Shown here: in pieces, positions 1 to 12,826 of the stretch | How the letters are laid out: every line of letters begins with the position of its first letter | Numbering within the stretch: the first letter of the stretch is position 1 | Assembly (NCBI GenBank): GCA_039720395.1 | Contig: CM077821.1 | Location: 44,927,888 to 44,991,887, forward strand | DNA from: Liquidambar formosana | Lineage: Eukaryota; Streptophyta; Magnoliopsida; Saxifragales; Altingiaceae | Direction of reading: 5' to 3' | DNA length: 64,000 nt | Translations under genes and position numbers: made by a program | The notes under the pieces: generated by a model | Database searches by the model: none | What the model saw: only the letters and a program-made list of their open reading frames with translations | What the model was told of the DNA's origin: nothing

Positions 1-2038
1 CGTTGAAGGATTGGACAGCTAAGGCAGGAAGGTAGTCAATCGGGCCACAGTACTTATGTCCATCTTCGGCCATAAACCTCTTATATGAGCTCAAGGTCTC
101 ACCCATCCGGACCCTCCGAACCCGGTCCAAGAAATATATAACTGGTCTCTCAAACAGCTCTTGGCTCATGGGTCGGGTGTCAATTGTGAAGGGCTCATTG
201 CTCCCACTTCTCCATGTCTGGAACGTCCGAAACGCGGTTTCTAACTTATTCGCCGTCACCAACGACGGGTAAAGCTGTACGGTGTAGCCCCAAGCCACCA
301 AAACGGACCAATTACGCCTCAAGTCGTAACAGAAACTATGCTGCAGGGTTCGACCCGGGTCCATCTTGTACGCACTAACCAGCTTCTTTATTGAGTCAAT
401 CCGCGTCAGGTTTGGAAACAGCGGCTGCACGTAGTCGAGGTGGTGTAACGACACTAGCGGTGCCACCGGGTGCGCTGCTAGTAATCCGTACGGGTCTCCA
501 CGTATGTCAACCTATAATTAATCAATTTAGCCAATCATTCCAATTATTTTTTTTTATTTTTTATTTATTTTGCCCAATGAGGGGTATTTTAGGTTAGTGG
601 GGCACAGATTATCCCATAATGCACAAACTATCTGTAACCCTTTTGTTAGTAAAGGAGTAAAGATTGAAATTTGATCTAGTCTTCTGATTCTTGAGCTGTA
701 ATCCTTTGTCATCTACGCTATTTTTATGGGTTACCAATAATTCTAATTTAGGTTATATAACTTATATGTACATGTCTTAAATCATATATATTGATGGTGA
801 TGACATTTTCCTCAATTGTTGAATGGATGATTTCAAGTTCAAACTTATAAAAAAGGATCGATACCCATTTGTTCATATTGGTGATTAGGAGTATTGATAA
901 AGTCAATTTATTGTAAAAAAATAAAATAAATAAAGCCTTATACATGTATAAATAAATCATATGAACAATTCAACTTAGGTTGGTCTTTTTTTTTTCTTTT
1001 TTTTTTTCCTGATAAGAAGCTATAGAAAATTAAACTTAGTTTATATGATTGATTAGTATTAAAAAAAATTGAAAGTAAATTATAGAATAGAAAGCAATCA
1101 CAACCATAACGTTTTCCTTTTTCTTTTCTGTTTTTGTTTTTGCTTTTGTTTTTGTTGTTGTCTTTTCTCAATAAGATCGAATACCAAGGGAGAGAGAAAG
1201 AGACCTGATGAAAACCGAGTTCTTTGGTGATGGGAACCCCAATCTCTATCATGCAGGCATGGATCTTCTGATCAGAACCGAAGAACGACGCGTATCGATC
1301 AATGCACCCGTCCAAAACCCTAACAAGCTCAGCCGCTAAAGGGTAACTAACAGCAAACCCACCACCGCCGAAAGCCATATTGTAAGAATGTATCACATCT
1401 TGCTCAACACTCTCAGAACTGCCACCAATATAATACATCTGATTATGATCATATTTCGCCAATACGTTAACCAGATTCTCCGTAAAAAAGACGGTATCGT
1501 CATCTCCCATGACGAACCACCTCACGTTCTCTAATCCTAATTGGAAACTCTCCTTCACAATCCGCGCAATACGAACCGCAGAACGAGAACCGTACCAGCA
1601 CGTGTACTTAAACCTCGACGTGTCCTCGGAAACCCGATACGGCGGCGAAGTCTCAGGCCACGTCTGGTTCTCTGAAGGCTTCTCGTCGAGCCAGACGAAC
1701 CCTCGGGTGATGTTTGGTTTCCACCACAACTCGCAGTAATGCCGGCGTTCAATCCATGTCGTCGTCGAGCCTCCGATGCCAAACAAGACGTGGGATATAT
1801 TCGTCTTCTCATGAGCAACACCCGAAACATATCTCGCTGTAAAGGGGGAGTGTCGCCATCGTGATTGGCTCGAGAGACTGAAATACAGTATGAGAGAAAT
1901 TGATGCGGCCGTGCAAATAGCTAGAGTTGCTTTCATGAAAACAGAGAAAATGTCACCTGCTTTTATTACAGGCGAAACTGGAAATCGCCTCCAGGATTTG
2001 AAAGGCTCATGGATGGTTTCTCTTGTTGTAAAAGACAT
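1..2038 (-). CDS. DUF604 (GT31-like) beta-1,3-glycosyltransferase, 5' part; gene continues beyond window start
   Basis: A type II membrane glycosyltransferase-like protein of the plant DUF604 family, expected in the Golgi; its sugar donor and acceptor are not known from sequence. Exon 1 is 1205-2038 (278 codons from ATG at 2038) and exon 2 is 511 down to 1, open at the window edge (170 more codons). The intron 512-1204 has GT..AG borders and is phase 0; the join reads GFHQ then VDIRGDPYG, a hallmark of the family. Visible parts are a short basic N-terminus, a membrane anchor at about residues 34-54, the HVLFGIGGS start of the catalytic domain near 83, WYG at 148, the acidic MGDDDT metal-binding motif at 177-182 and the FGGGGFA loop near 223. 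The family is usually about 500 residues and 448 are seen here, so only the C-terminal end is missing. No break is seen. Confidence 0.93.
512..1204 (-). other. Intron of the DUF604 gene
   Basis: The intron starts with GT at 1204-1203 and ends with AG at 513-512 on the minus strand. It is AT-rich with poly-T and poly-A tracts. The open reading through its 5' part adds a Lys/Asn-rich tail unlike the family, so it is not coding. Confidence 0.85.
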
Positions 2039-2658
2039 ATTATCGTCTGTGAGAACCCTTGCAAAAATTTGCTGGAAATTTTAAATGCCTAGAAGCATAA
2101 TAACATCTCCGAAGAAACTGCAATATGTGTGCTTTTGAGATCTCTTTCTAGCTTATATTTAAAAGATTACGGAATATATGAGATTTTTTTTTTTTTTACC
2201 CTATACAGGAAAGTTCCTGCACCACAGTTTTTGCAGGGATGCCCAAATCCTCAGGACTAGTAATTCCCAAGAAGGATGCTTTGACTATCAACTTGTTTTT
2301 GTTTGTAGTAGTTTATAGTAAAGTCAGTAGTCAGTTTGTTACAAGTCAATAGTCAGAAGAATTATTGCAAAGAGTGGAATGTTTAGGTAATTTTCCCAAT
2401 TTTTTTTGGGTAAAAGATTTTCTCTGTGGTTGCACTGAATTTACCAATTCACCCTCAAAATTTTGATTGTTGGTCTAGACTCTAGAGAGGCATCAGTTTT
2501 CTGTTTGTTTGTTGGGAGTGGGAAAATGAGCGATCATTGCCCCGATGCTTGGACAAGCTTGGCATTTAATATTCCTGTAAGACTTGTGAGGTCTAAATTT
2601 ATAGGCCCATTAGGTTATAGACTAAGCCCAACCTAAAACAAGGATATGAATCCGAGCT
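2039..2658. other. 5' flank of the DUF604 gene
   Basis: This AT-rich spacer should hold the 5' UTR and promoter of the minus-strand glycosyltransferase gene. I see no other gene in it and no unambiguous TATA box. Confidence 0.4.
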
Positions 2659-3063
2659 GGGAACGGCTATTGCAACCTCCCATTCTTATTCCCCCCCCCC
2701 CCCCCCCCACGATCCTTAGGTTATTAAGGTTTTATGCAAAATATAAAAGGTTTTTATAAAAAGCGGTCGCATTGTCCCCTATAAAACATAATTTTGAATA
2801 ACTTTGTAGGAGAAAGTTTTTTTTAAATCTATCGTTTAAATATATTTTTTAGTCATTTATAGTCTTTATTTTATTTTTTGTCAAAAAGTCTACATAAACG
2901 ATAGATTTTGGAAAAACTTTCTCCTGCAAAGTCCTTTAAAATGATGTTTTCTAGTGGACCAAGCGACCTGTTTTTGTAAAAACCTTTTATATTTTTCATG
3001 AAATCTTAAAAACCTAAAGAAAAGGGGTGGGGTGATAAGAATGGGGTTGCAATAGCTGTTCCC
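2659..3063. mobile_element. Foldback MITE with long terminal inverted repeats, copy 1
   Basis: The two halves are imperfect inverted repeats of roughly 180 bases, from GGGAACGGCTATTGCAACC at the left to the complementary sequence ending TTGCAATAGCTGTTCCC at the right. Inside each arm are conserved blocks such as AGGAGAAAGTTTTT and ATCTATCGTTTA next to a small central loop. The flanks (ATCCGAGCT left, ATGCGAGTC right) agree at 6 of 9 positions and could be a decayed 9-bp target duplication, as in Mutator-like elements. Related copies lie at about 5734-6093 and 35338-35655. An 18-base C tract lies in the left arm at 2691-2708. Confidence 0.7.
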
Positions 3064-3216
3064 ATGCGAGTCCCATTTTTTTTTTCTCCCCTTCAAATTG
3101 GAGGGGAATGGACCTATGACGGATTAAGATCTTTTCTATTAATTGGACCATCTAATAAAATCAGGACCATCAATATTTGATGGGTCCCACATTTCATTGG
3201 TGGACTCTACATGGTA

Positions 3217-3788
3217 TAAATAATTTAAATTTTACTAGACCATCCAATAAATTGAGAGGAACCTTTCCCATCCTATGACTGCCGAAACCCCAACCTACTC
3301 TTAGTACCACCAATAGGCCATGAATTCATTCTTTCCATCTTATTCCTTTAGCAATATTACATTAAGTATAAAATACAAAAGGAAGAAGTTTAAGGTTTTT
3401 TTTGGTCCTCTACTTAATTGAAGTTGAAGTATCCGATTAGGTAAAGGACAAGTCTAAGTTCATTGATTGCATACGAAAACATTAATCCAGTAAATAGTTT
3501 AGATTTTACTAAACCCATCCAATAAATTGAGAGGAACCTTTTCCAACCTATGATTGCCCAAACCCCGACCTACTCCAAGTACCACCAACCTACTCTTAGT
3601 ACCACCAATAAGCCATGAGTTCATTCTTTCCTATCTTATTGCTTTAGCAATATTACATCAGGTATAAAATACAGAAGGAAGAAGTCAAGTTTTTTTGTGG
3701 TCCTCCACTTAACTAAAGTTGAAGTATCCGATTAGGTATGGGACAAGTCTAAGTTCATTGATTACATACTAAGACATTAATCCAATAA
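3217..3788. repeat. Tandem duplication of about 280 bp, two copies
   Basis: Copy 1 (3217-3490) and copy 2 (3491-3788) run in the same direction. They share long near-identical blocks, for example CCAATAAATTGAGAGGAACC, TTAGCAATATTACATCA and AAGTTGAAGTATCCGATTAG. Copy 2 carries an extra block of about 20 bases that repeats the ACCTACT..GTACCACCA segment. No coding potential is seen. Confidence 0.85.
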
Positions 3789-5213
3789 AGCCATTGGGAC
3801 TAGTCTAGTAGTAAGAGAAGGTAGAATAAATTCAATAAAAGGTAGGAGTAGAATAGGTTAGGGGTTCCAACCCCTCCCATTATTTTTATTTTTTATTTTT
3901 TTAATACAAGTCTAGATACTTTTTTTTTTTCTTTTATTTATTTATTTTTTTTTTGGGGCTAAGGAATACGAGTCTGGATCTTGATACATTTACGGATACC
4001 TACATTTTAGATGAGTTAAATACTTAAATGATTCACACAATTTTCTATTCCTTGCTTTTTGTTTGTTCTAGTAAATGCCAATAACACCACCACCTATGTT
4101 TATCGAGACCCACGTTCTAGATTAATTAAATGATTCAAATTACTTCTTTGTTTGTTCTTACTTCTTACTTGTATATGCCAATTTCATCGGTACCATCGTT
4201 TATTGAAACCCTCGTTCTACATGAATTAAACGTTTTTCACACAATTTTCTATTTCTTGCTCCGTTGTTCTTGTTTGTTTACATACCTATTATGGATCAAT
4301 CTAGATTAATAATACGATTGTTTGACTAGAATCAGAGAATCAGAATAAAAAAATAAGGCAAGATTTCAATGGTGAGTGCGGCGCTTTTTGACACCCAATG
4401 GTCCCTTAATGATACCCACCTTAGTTTCACACTCTTTGGGCAATTCTTATAATTGAATAGTTTGCTCTTGATCAAAAAGAATATTCACTATACAACTTAA
4501 GGATTAGGATCATGAAAAGGATTAAGATCATGAAACACAATTTTTACACTCAATTTTTTTACTTAATTCATAAGCTATAGGATCTTGCTATATCCAAAGG
4601 CCTTCAAACGAGGCTAAATAAAAGTCAACTGACAAAATAATGAGAATGGATAAAAAAAAATCATGTAAAAAATTGAGCACAAAACTGTGTCACCTAATCT
4701 TGACCCATAACTCGTAGTATGTAGTATATTTTCCTCTTTACCATGGCCATCAAAGTCTTTTTAAGACAAAGGTGCTAGCATGGGATGCGTAGGCTCTAGG
4801 CAGGGTTAAGAACCTTCTATTATTATTTTTTTATTTTTATGAGGTTAAGAATTTAAATCTTGACAACTAAGATAGTAAAGGATTGCATCTCAAAAATCGT
4901 AAGTTTTGAGTTCGAGTCTTTACTCCATCACTATTAGGTCCATGGACTTACGGATGATTTGTGTATCACGAGAGGATTAGTTTAGAGTTAATGACTTGGG
5001 ATTGCCCCGTTTGGAACATTAAAAGAAAATAATAATAACAAAAAAAAATTCCAATCTTGAGGGCTAAAAATTGAAATTTCAAGGTGGGTCAGGCCTTAAA
5101 AAATGAGCTACGGCCAGCTTGTATACATAGCCTGAACTTTAGGCCTCATGTTAGTGTCCGGCATGGCGTTCAAAGCATTCAAGAGCATAGTGGGTGTATG
5201 TGGTTTTGCCCCT
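3789..5213. other. Intergenic AT-rich spacer
   Basis: No gene is seen. The stretch holds poly-T tracts and a SINE-like block at about 4848-5025. Confidence 0.4.
4848..5025 (+). mobile_element. tRNA-derived SINE-like sequence, copy A
   Basis: A B-box-like GAGTTCGAGTCTTTACTCC is followed by a tail GGATTAGTTTAGAGTTAATG. The same arrangement recurs at about 32083-32190 (GAGTTCAAGTCTTTGCTCC, then GGATTAGTTTAGAGCTAATG). The shared B box plus shared 3' part supports a dispersed tRNA-derived SINE. Ends and target duplication are not clear. Confidence 0.45.
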
Positions 5214-5216
5214 TTA

Positions 5217-5566
5217 GAGTATCTTCAAGAGATTAGTTATTTTAACTTTTTGGTTAAAGTAGAGAGTAGCACCATCTCCAAAAGGCTAACTATCCAACTC
5301 TCTAAAATAGATAGACCTTTTGAAACTCTCCAAATATAGCTAGCCATCTTGACTCTCTTAGCTAAAGTAGAGAAAAAATAGCTGGTCCACTAAAAAAAAA
5401 ATGGCTAACCCTATTGGAACCTTCAATTAAATAGGGGATTCTCTATTTTAACTAGTCCTATTGAAAAACTCTCTAAACTCCCTTAGCTAAATAAGAAGGA
5501 GCATTTATCAAGTTCTCCAACATAGAAAAAAATAAAAATAAATAACTAGCCCTATTGGAGATGCTC
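5217..5566. mobile_element. Tourist-like (PIF/Harbinger) MITE, TTA target duplication
   Basis: The terminal inverted repeats are GAGTATCTTCAAGAG at the left and the complement of CCCTATTGGAGATGCTC at the right. TTA flanks both sides (5214-5216 and 5567-5569). The interior is repetitive with CTCTCTA/TAGCTAA words and has no coding potential. Confidence 0.6.
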
Positions 5567-5733
5567 TTAGAATTAGAAATTAACTTTTTGAGTAGGGTTT
5601 AGCATGCTATTTTCATGCAACTTTTGTTCCAGATATTGAGTTTTAGAGTATGGACCATATAGCTACCCTGATAGTCCATCATTTCTATGCCCAGGCTACT
5701 TGTTTTTCAATATACTTTGTAGGGGCCTTTATT

Positions 5734-6093
5734 GACTATTGGCACTTTTTTAAGCCCCTTATTTTATATTTTAAGGTTTTATGAAAAATAAAAGGTTTTC
5801 ATAAATTTGACTATGCAATCCACAAGAAAACATCATTTTGAACAACTTTGTAAGTGAAAGTTTTTCTAAAATTTATCGTTTAAGTCTATTTATAAAACAG
5901 AGACTCTAAATGGCCAAAAAATCCACTTAAACGATAGATTTTGGTAAAATTTCCTTCTATAAAATTGTTCAAAATGGTGTTTTGTAGTGGATAACGTGAT
6001 CGGTTTTTATAAAAACATTTTATATCTTTCATAAAACCTTAAAATATAAAATAAGTATGAAATGAAAAACAAGTCTTGCGATCGCCAATAGAA
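5734..6093. mobile_element. Foldback MITE, copy 2
   Basis: It has the same architecture and inner blocks as the element at 2659-3063: AAGGTTTTATGAAAAAT outside, GTGAAAGTTTTTCTAAAATT and ATCGTTTAAGT toward the centre, mirrored on the right as CTTAAACGATAGATTTTGG. The outer tips pair through CTATTGGC and GCCAATAG. End positions are approximate. Confidence 0.6.
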
Positions 6094-8252
6094 GCTTCCT
6101 TTGTTCGTGAGACTAGCAGGCTTGACACTCTTTAAACCATCCATGGCCCAGATCAGATAGCAATGACGGTAAAAAAATTTTTTTCCTTTGTTTCATCTTT
6201 ATTCTAAAAAGGTTTGAATACCAACTATTTATACTTTTTCGTTTGCTCAATTCTCCTATTGAAATGATATGCTTGCTCCTACATATGTAGTCAAAAGGTG
6301 CCAACGAAATCTTTTTCATTTGCTCAAATTCTCCTATTGAAATCAAATGTAAAACTTGCTAACTCTTGGTGAGCACCATTTATAGTTGACTGATCCCCTT
6401 CTGTTGTTTTATTTTTTTTTTCGAGGCTTGGGGGAGAGCCCAATGGGCCACTGGGCTACACTACAGGCCTAACCCATTCCATTTCCCAAAACCCCTTCCC
6501 TCAGGAGGAATTGAAACCACTACCTTCTTTAAACCTTCCCCAAGACCATGATTCCATGTTTTCAGGTTTTACTTCTTGATTATCAAAAGATTAAAAATTT
6601 GGTATTTCATGGTTTTTGACATTTTTCCTTTTCCTTTCAAAGAAAAAAGATTAACATTGTCTCTTAAATATCAGAAGTGCCCTTCAGACATGATAAGGAG
6701 TTGAGACAATTGGGTATTGAGCTATGGCATTTAGCCTCTTGTAATCACACCTGTAAGTCCATAAAAATATGCCGTCTAATTTGGAAACGTTCCAAAGTCA
6801 TATGTAGAAAATTCAGACTCAAAAAAAAAAAAAAAAAAAAAAAAGAGTCAAAATGTTCGATCAATTGCTGATTGCAAGAATTTCCCAAAGAATAAAAAAT
6901 TTAAAAAGAGGGTGGGGGGGGGGGGGGGGGGGGTGTGGTGAAGAAATGGAAAAAAGAAGGAAAAAAAATGATGAATTGGATAACTGCAAACCCTACTGCC
7001 ATGACTCTGAAGGAATAAATAGCAGTCCTATTATTCACCATATAGTGCATTGCAATGTAATTTTAGGAAATATTGATATTTACATTTCTCAAGATCACTT
7101 CAATACTCATGTTCAAGTAAATTGTACAATAATTGGTCCCGTGAAGTACACAGCCTGACTTGCATGATGAACTCTGAAACCTCTGGTGCCATTGCAAGCC
7201 ATCATTCCTTGAATTTATTTCCAAACACACTCTTCATGTGCTACAATAAATACTGAGGACTATGCATTTAACAATGGCGCGCAGTTCATGTTCCTTGCTT
7301 CAGATGGCAAAGAAACCTTTCAGTAGGCAGCACGGCTTCTTGAAACCCTAATTTAAATACATACTCCTATATCATATGTATTGCTTTGTGCTTCATTTGC
7401 TTGTTCCCATGGAAATTATGGCGGTCCATTATGTTTCACGATGCATATTGATAAATACGGACTAACCTCATTTCTAATTTTGTTTTGGATATTTTAGCAA
7501 TGGTAATTGATGACTCGATCATTCCGCACAACCAACTAGTAGGTTCAAATGCTACCCCAAGTGCAATGAAATGGTTCATTAAGTTCTCGTACGTAGATGT
7601 TCTAAGACCCCTTATCGATGATCAAACCTACATACTTTAGTAGATAAGATTGATATAGTGAAAAGGAATTTGGATGATAACTGATAAGATTGATATTTGC
7701 TGGGATTTCGATGATAAGAATATTGATATATAGTTAAAATGAATTTGGAGTTTTGTGGAATTAATTACATTGTCAGCAGCCGGAAGCAGATTCCATCGGC
7801 CTCTTCAAGTTCAGTTACAGCTTAACTCGATCATGTGAATTACAAATATGTTTTCTTAATTTTCTTGTTTCCACTAAGCATAATGAATTGAATTTCTGCC
7901 TAAATTTCGAACATGAACTGCTTGAAATAAGCTTCAAATGGCAAAGACATCAATCAAATTCATCACCCACAAGAGGGAAAGAAGGGTGGAAACTAAAGAC
8001 ATAAATTTCTTGAAAAAAAATAAAAATAATTTAACCGACAACACCTTCCTTCTACTACACAACATTTGCACTAAAACCTTAGAAAAACAAATATAATCCA
8101 TCCTTCAATTTGTTTCCTTAAAAAGGGAATTGTCATAATTATCTTCGAATAGGGGGGAAAAAAGAGAGTACATCAAGAGGAGATCGAATAAGAAAAACTC
8201 CCTATTTATTAAAATCCCAACCAGCATATATGTTAAACTACAAAGTACAAAC
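6094..8252. other. Intergenic spacer
   Basis: No gene is seen. It contains an A tract at 6822-6844, a 20-base G tract at 6914-6933 and a possible fragment of a dispersed repeat at about 6420-6560. The part below 8252 should include the 3' UTR of the minus-strand zinc-finger gene. Confidence 0.4.
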
Positions 8253-8741
8253 TCAGAAGAAATTTCTGGTACCCGTTGTTGATCGTTCTGGACCTAATCT
8301 AAGCTCAAGGTCCAATTCCATCTGCGATGAACCGTGACCCAACTCCATCCTCTTCTCCTTATGCCCACTTGCCGATAGCGTGTCCACGAACAAGGGTAGT
8401 TGCCGGAGTTGTTCATTACCATCTTTGCCCTCAAGGGTGCAACTTTTCTCCCCACTAGATTTCGGTTGCAATGAGTCCTTGTCGACAGCCGTTTGAGGAT
8501 GATTGGAGGGATTATCTTTTGCTGTGATGTCCACGGAAAGTTGGTGGTCTTCATAGGCTGACTGTTTAAGCTTGGCCCTGTCTCTTCTATGGATATTCAT
8601 GTGTCCTCCTAGAGCTTGTGCATTTGAGAAGCCTCTTTTGCAGAAAGTACATGTATAAGACCTTACATGAGCTGAACCCTGCTCATCTGCGCTCCATGCT
8701 ATTTGTTCAGACTTTTCTATGCCTGGGGAATTACTCTCCAT
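8253..8741 (-). CDS. C2H2 zinc-finger transcription factor, TAC1/SUPERMAN-like, with EAR motif
   Basis: A single-exon gene for a 162-residue nuclear DNA-binding protein, probably a repressor. The one finger has Cys31, Cys34, His47 and His51 with the plant QALGGH motif at 42-47, followed by [12 protein letters not shown], which is typical of the SUPERMAN clade. A leucine-rich EAR-type motif (LDLELRL, 143-149) lies close to the C-terminus; such motifs recruit TOPLESS-type corepressors. Small size and one N-terminal finger resemble Arabidopsis TAC1, but TAC1, LATE FLOWERING and the ZFP10/11 group cannot be separated by eye. The start at 8741 is the first ATG of the frame. The leader just upstream contains a long CT/GA repeat. 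No break is seen. Confidence 0.9.
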   Translation of the reverse strand: MESNSPGIEKSEQIAWSADEQGSAHVRSYTCTFCKRGFSNAQALGGHMNIHRRDRAKLKQSAYEDHQLSVDITAKDNPSNHPQTAVDKDSLQPKSSGEKSCTLEGKDGNEQLRQLPLFVDTLSASGHKEKRMELGHGSSQMELDLELRLGPERSTTGTRNFF

Positions 8742-8762
8742 TTACAAGCTCTGTGGGTGCGT

Positions 8763-8767
<5 letters not shown>

Positions 8768-8821
<54 letters not shown>

Positions 8822-8827
8822 AGAGGG
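8768..8827. repeat. (GA)n microsatellite in the 5' leader of the zinc-finger gene
   Basis: About 23 GA units (CT on the gene's strand) are followed by an imperfect GAAAGA stretch. The repeat starts 27 bases upstream of the ATG at 8741, so it is probably within the 5' UTR or proximal promoter. GA-rich tracts are known binding sites for plant BBR/BPC factors; a role here is inference. Confidence 0.9.
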
Positions 8828-11800
8828 GCTCTTGAGGCCAAGCAGAAATGGTCAAACCGGTCGGTGGTGGGAGATGCTTTCATTGACGGGAGCTACAGCA
8901 GGCCTGCTTGCTTGTGGATTAATTACATGCATGAACAACTAATATACAATCTTGTTCCCCATTAAATGTCCAAAATGCCCTTCCAAGAGGGTCGTAGGAA
9001 TTTTTCCTTTTTGTTTTATTTGGGCTAAGAAGGGTCGTATGATCGAATACATCATCTTACAATATACTTTGATATATCGAGCAGGAGTCATACCCATTTT
9101 CACATTGCATGGTTTGATTAATTAGTCAATAATGACAGACCGAACCAATCCTATTTATGGTGAGTAGATAATGTTAGTAGAGGTCTGCATTAAATTTTGC
9201 AGAGTAGATCAACAGATTAACTCTAATCGATTTGTATTATTATATTAAGCCAAATTTCGCTGTTATTGAATGGCACTGTTAAATAATATAAAGTTTTACT
9301 TATTTATTTATTTATTTATTTTCAAATTTAAGTTTTGTCTTTTGTGAATCGATTGGCCATTGGTTTCACAAACGAGGTAAATTGTCTTTGGTGAAATGTA
9401 AATTCCCTTTTGATCCTAAATTCCTCTTGAAAAACCGCATTCAAATGCAACCTTAGGGATATATTAATGTTTATGACAAAAGATCAACTGACAATTATTT
9501 ATATACTCCCATAATTACTCAAACCTGCCCCATTTTAGTCTCAGAGAAATGCGACCTGCATCTTCATCCCAATGAATTTGATTGGGCACCTCAACCATTT
9601 GTGTTTTGTATATATAGCATCAAGTTACAAATCTATTAATTTAAATAGGGTCACTAAATAAATTTAGAAACATCGTCAACGTTAATGATATAAGATCAAT
9701 TTTAAGAATTTATGAAATGCATCCGTTACAAATTTTTTTTAATGTCATTCATGATATTGAACTATTACTTTCTTGAATAGTCTCATTCACAATGACCGAA
9801 TTATTCACAAAATCATAATGAAACAATTCAAATTATGCAAAGACAACCAAACAGTCCCTACATGAATTAACCCATATTAACGACTAGCTAGCTACGCTCT
9901 CGATAATTTAGACCGTTGGCAGTCCAATTTTGTTCATCATTTGAACACATTTTGATAATTCAGTCTAGTGGGCCCAATCAATATATATGGCAAAACCAAC
10001 AATTTAATTGGCTTCATCTTGGTGTCTGGATCCACGAGAACATAATCACCCCTATACATTTTCTCTCTCTAAACAAAAGGGGAAAAAAAAAGAAAAAAAA
10101 AATTGTTGAAGGGTCTTCAATTTAAAATTATATTGGCCGTCTCAGTGGAGTACAGTCAGATCGACTAGTCTTGTGGGCCATTTGCCTCTTTCTCTGCAGA
10201 CCGAACGATCGTATACATACTCGGATTTGGAGATTTCAAAGTCACTTTGGCTTTATTTTCAAGTCTTCCAAATCCTTACATGTAGTCCGCTTGGATGGGT
10301 TTTGGCCTAAATTTGGTTCCTCAGAGTCAAATCCTGACCATGATCGGGTCAAGTGGACTTTGACAAGTCCCCAGCTTAATCTGCTGTTGGCGAATGGCTA
10401 GTAAGACTACTAATTAAGACACTTCACAGCCCAGCAAAGATTCCAAGTTTTTCAATGAGGTTTGGTAAGCCTGGTAGGCCGGGTTGCTTGGGTTTACCAG
10501 CATTTGCAGCTAACCTCAATAATTATTCTCTTACCTGCCCTGCGGTGGAAAAAAATTGTTCAACTAATGATATGAAATTTTAGAAAAATACCACACTTAC
10601 TTGTTTGAACTCTCCACTTAATAGTTTAAAATGAGGTTATACGTGAATTTGTCTTTATTGTTTAAGTGACAAGCCCATCCTTCTCTCCCCTTTTCGACAA
10701 ATTGATTGTGAGCTTTGAGTATCTGTTTTGATAAGCAAAAGTGAAAAAAGGATAGATAAAGGGTAACGAGTCATGCTGACTTTACTTGAGCATGAATAAA
10801 ATAGCTAATCTATTTGTTGCAGAATCAATGACATGAGGAGCCTAAATGGATCCACTAAAGGAGGAATCGCAATCACTCTCTTAAGTCGGTTGAATTGTAC
10901 CATAATCTAATCTTAGCCCCATCGATGATTAGTGGCTCTAGTGTATGAATAAAAATATCATAAGACAAAAACACATCACGTCATTATCTTGAAACTTAAA
11001 CCTTTAACTATCTGACCTCCTATACCTTTATTATTAGACCACCATCTAAGTGATAATTAATGAGATTCGAAAATTTGAGTTGCATATATGTTCTCATCAG
11101 CACATTGGCTAATAATGTTATGAATTTAAACTTCGACAAAATTCATGAAATCCTAAATTATTCATAAATAAATCCAGAAAATTACCGACCTCTTGGGAGC
11201 CAAATTCATACATTCTAGAATTGAGAAGGTAATTAAATAAAAAGACACGGGAGATGGGCTGAGGCCAGTTTAGTAAATTTAAACCCAAGGTATGATTTTT
11301 TTTTTTATTTATTTAAAAAAGCCCTTGATAAGCAACAGATGAAGTGACCATTTAGTGTATTATTCTACGTCCGACATCACCGTCCGTTTGAGCTTACGTG
11401 GGCCTAACAGCTCCATGACGTGGCAGCGTATAATCCAAGGTAACATTTCGCATGACGCCATGACGACATCTCTCTGATAGCGATACGTGTTAGTGATATG
11501 CTACTGGTAAAAACCATCATCAGATGCCTGTGGGGATGCTGGTGCAGTGCATTCATCACCGTCCAAAGATTTATGATTTTTGAATTAGATATGCTAACAG
11601 TTTGATTAAAATCACATTTTCAATTATTAATTGAGGCCAATACCAGTGTGGATTCAATGAATCACTGATATGGTAACCGACAATTTCATCATCATTTATA
11701 AAATTCAAGGAAAAAAAAAAATTAAAATTGAGGCCAAGTGAGAGATTAATTAAGACACGTGGAAAAAAAAAGGAAAGGGCATGAGTGACCAAGTTAGAGT

Positions 11801-12502
11801 AATACGGAGTATTTAACCTTGGAGTGGACCGAGGGCTTTAAGAGCGTTTTGCCAATCAAGAGATTTTCAGTTTAATTTTCACCATTTCTTTTAAGGTTAT
11901 TTTAACAAACTTATGTCTTGTAATTGTTCAATAAGCGTGGGACGGGAATTGCATGTGTCTAGAAGATTAGTCAGATATGTAAGTATCCCGAAAAAGCTTT
12001 TGACACTAAAAAAAGAAAAAAAAAAACCAAAAACAAAAACAAAAGAGTGAGTAATATTTGCATTTTGCACCCCCTCATACCTCTTCCTGCCGTTTTTTCA
12101 TTTTATTTTTATTTTTTTCAATTGTTTCTAATGAAAAATTCAACAAACACTATTTCATTATGCATATTGCATTAAGTCATCTCACTAAAATAGGCCCACA
12201 CATCCTGGTGAAAAATATAACAAATTTCACTTAAACATTGTCCTATAAGAGAAAGAGAAGACTTATTTCCATGGTTTTTTTGTTTTTTGCTAAATCCACA
12301 CCCTATAAGACCAGCATGGATTCAATACTACTAGGGGTATATGTTAGTAGTTTCAGATTTAATTAATTTTTGCCATTTTTAGTAATTTTTTTTCTAATTA
12401 TTTCTTATTGGCCTAGAAGTAAAATTAATTCTCTATAAATAAGTCGTAAACCACAAGACTGGTAACTCGTCTCTCATTAATAAAATTCTTGGTCTCCCCC
12501 CC

Positions 12503-12533
<31 letters not shown>

Positions 12534-12826
12534 AAAAAAAAATTCATTGTTCTTGTGGATTCCAGATATTTGGTTATTAACGTTACATGGATCGGCATTG
12601 AGATCGACTAGACAAAGCTTCCACTGCCGAATTTCCGAAAACGCAAGACACCATAAAACGGGTCACGAATACGATACATGGCAACAATCAAAACCCGTTA
12701 TATCCGACGCATGAAATATGTCCCTTTGGATCGACAACATACATTTTAAGAAAATCCATGTTGGACGAGATTCTAGCATAGTAACAAATTCGAGATTCGA
12801 GAATACATCATTCCACATAAAAATAA
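8828..12826. other. Intergenic spacer between the two zinc-finger genes, left part
   Basis: No gene is supported. A degenerate relative of the Tourist-like family at 23126 and 42399 may lie at about 9640-9859, ending CCAAACAGTCCC. A 28-base C tract joined to a 19-base A tract is at 12496-12542. Confidence 0.4.
12496..12542. repeat. C(28)A(19) composite homopolymer
   Basis: An uninterrupted run of 28 C is followed directly by 19 A. A similar C(27)A(8) junction is at 14603-14637, and the complement of a C-then-A-rich tract is at 22786-22809. Confidence 0.9.

Noticed and set aside
938..1204. C-terminal extension of the DUF604 exon 1 frame
   Set aside because: The frame runs into the intron past a GT donor at 1204; the family sequence resumes at 511.
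8618..8965. Plus-strand open frames across the GA repeat
   Set aside because: They lie opposite the zinc-finger coding sequence and its CT-rich leader, and their length comes from the dinucleotide repeat.
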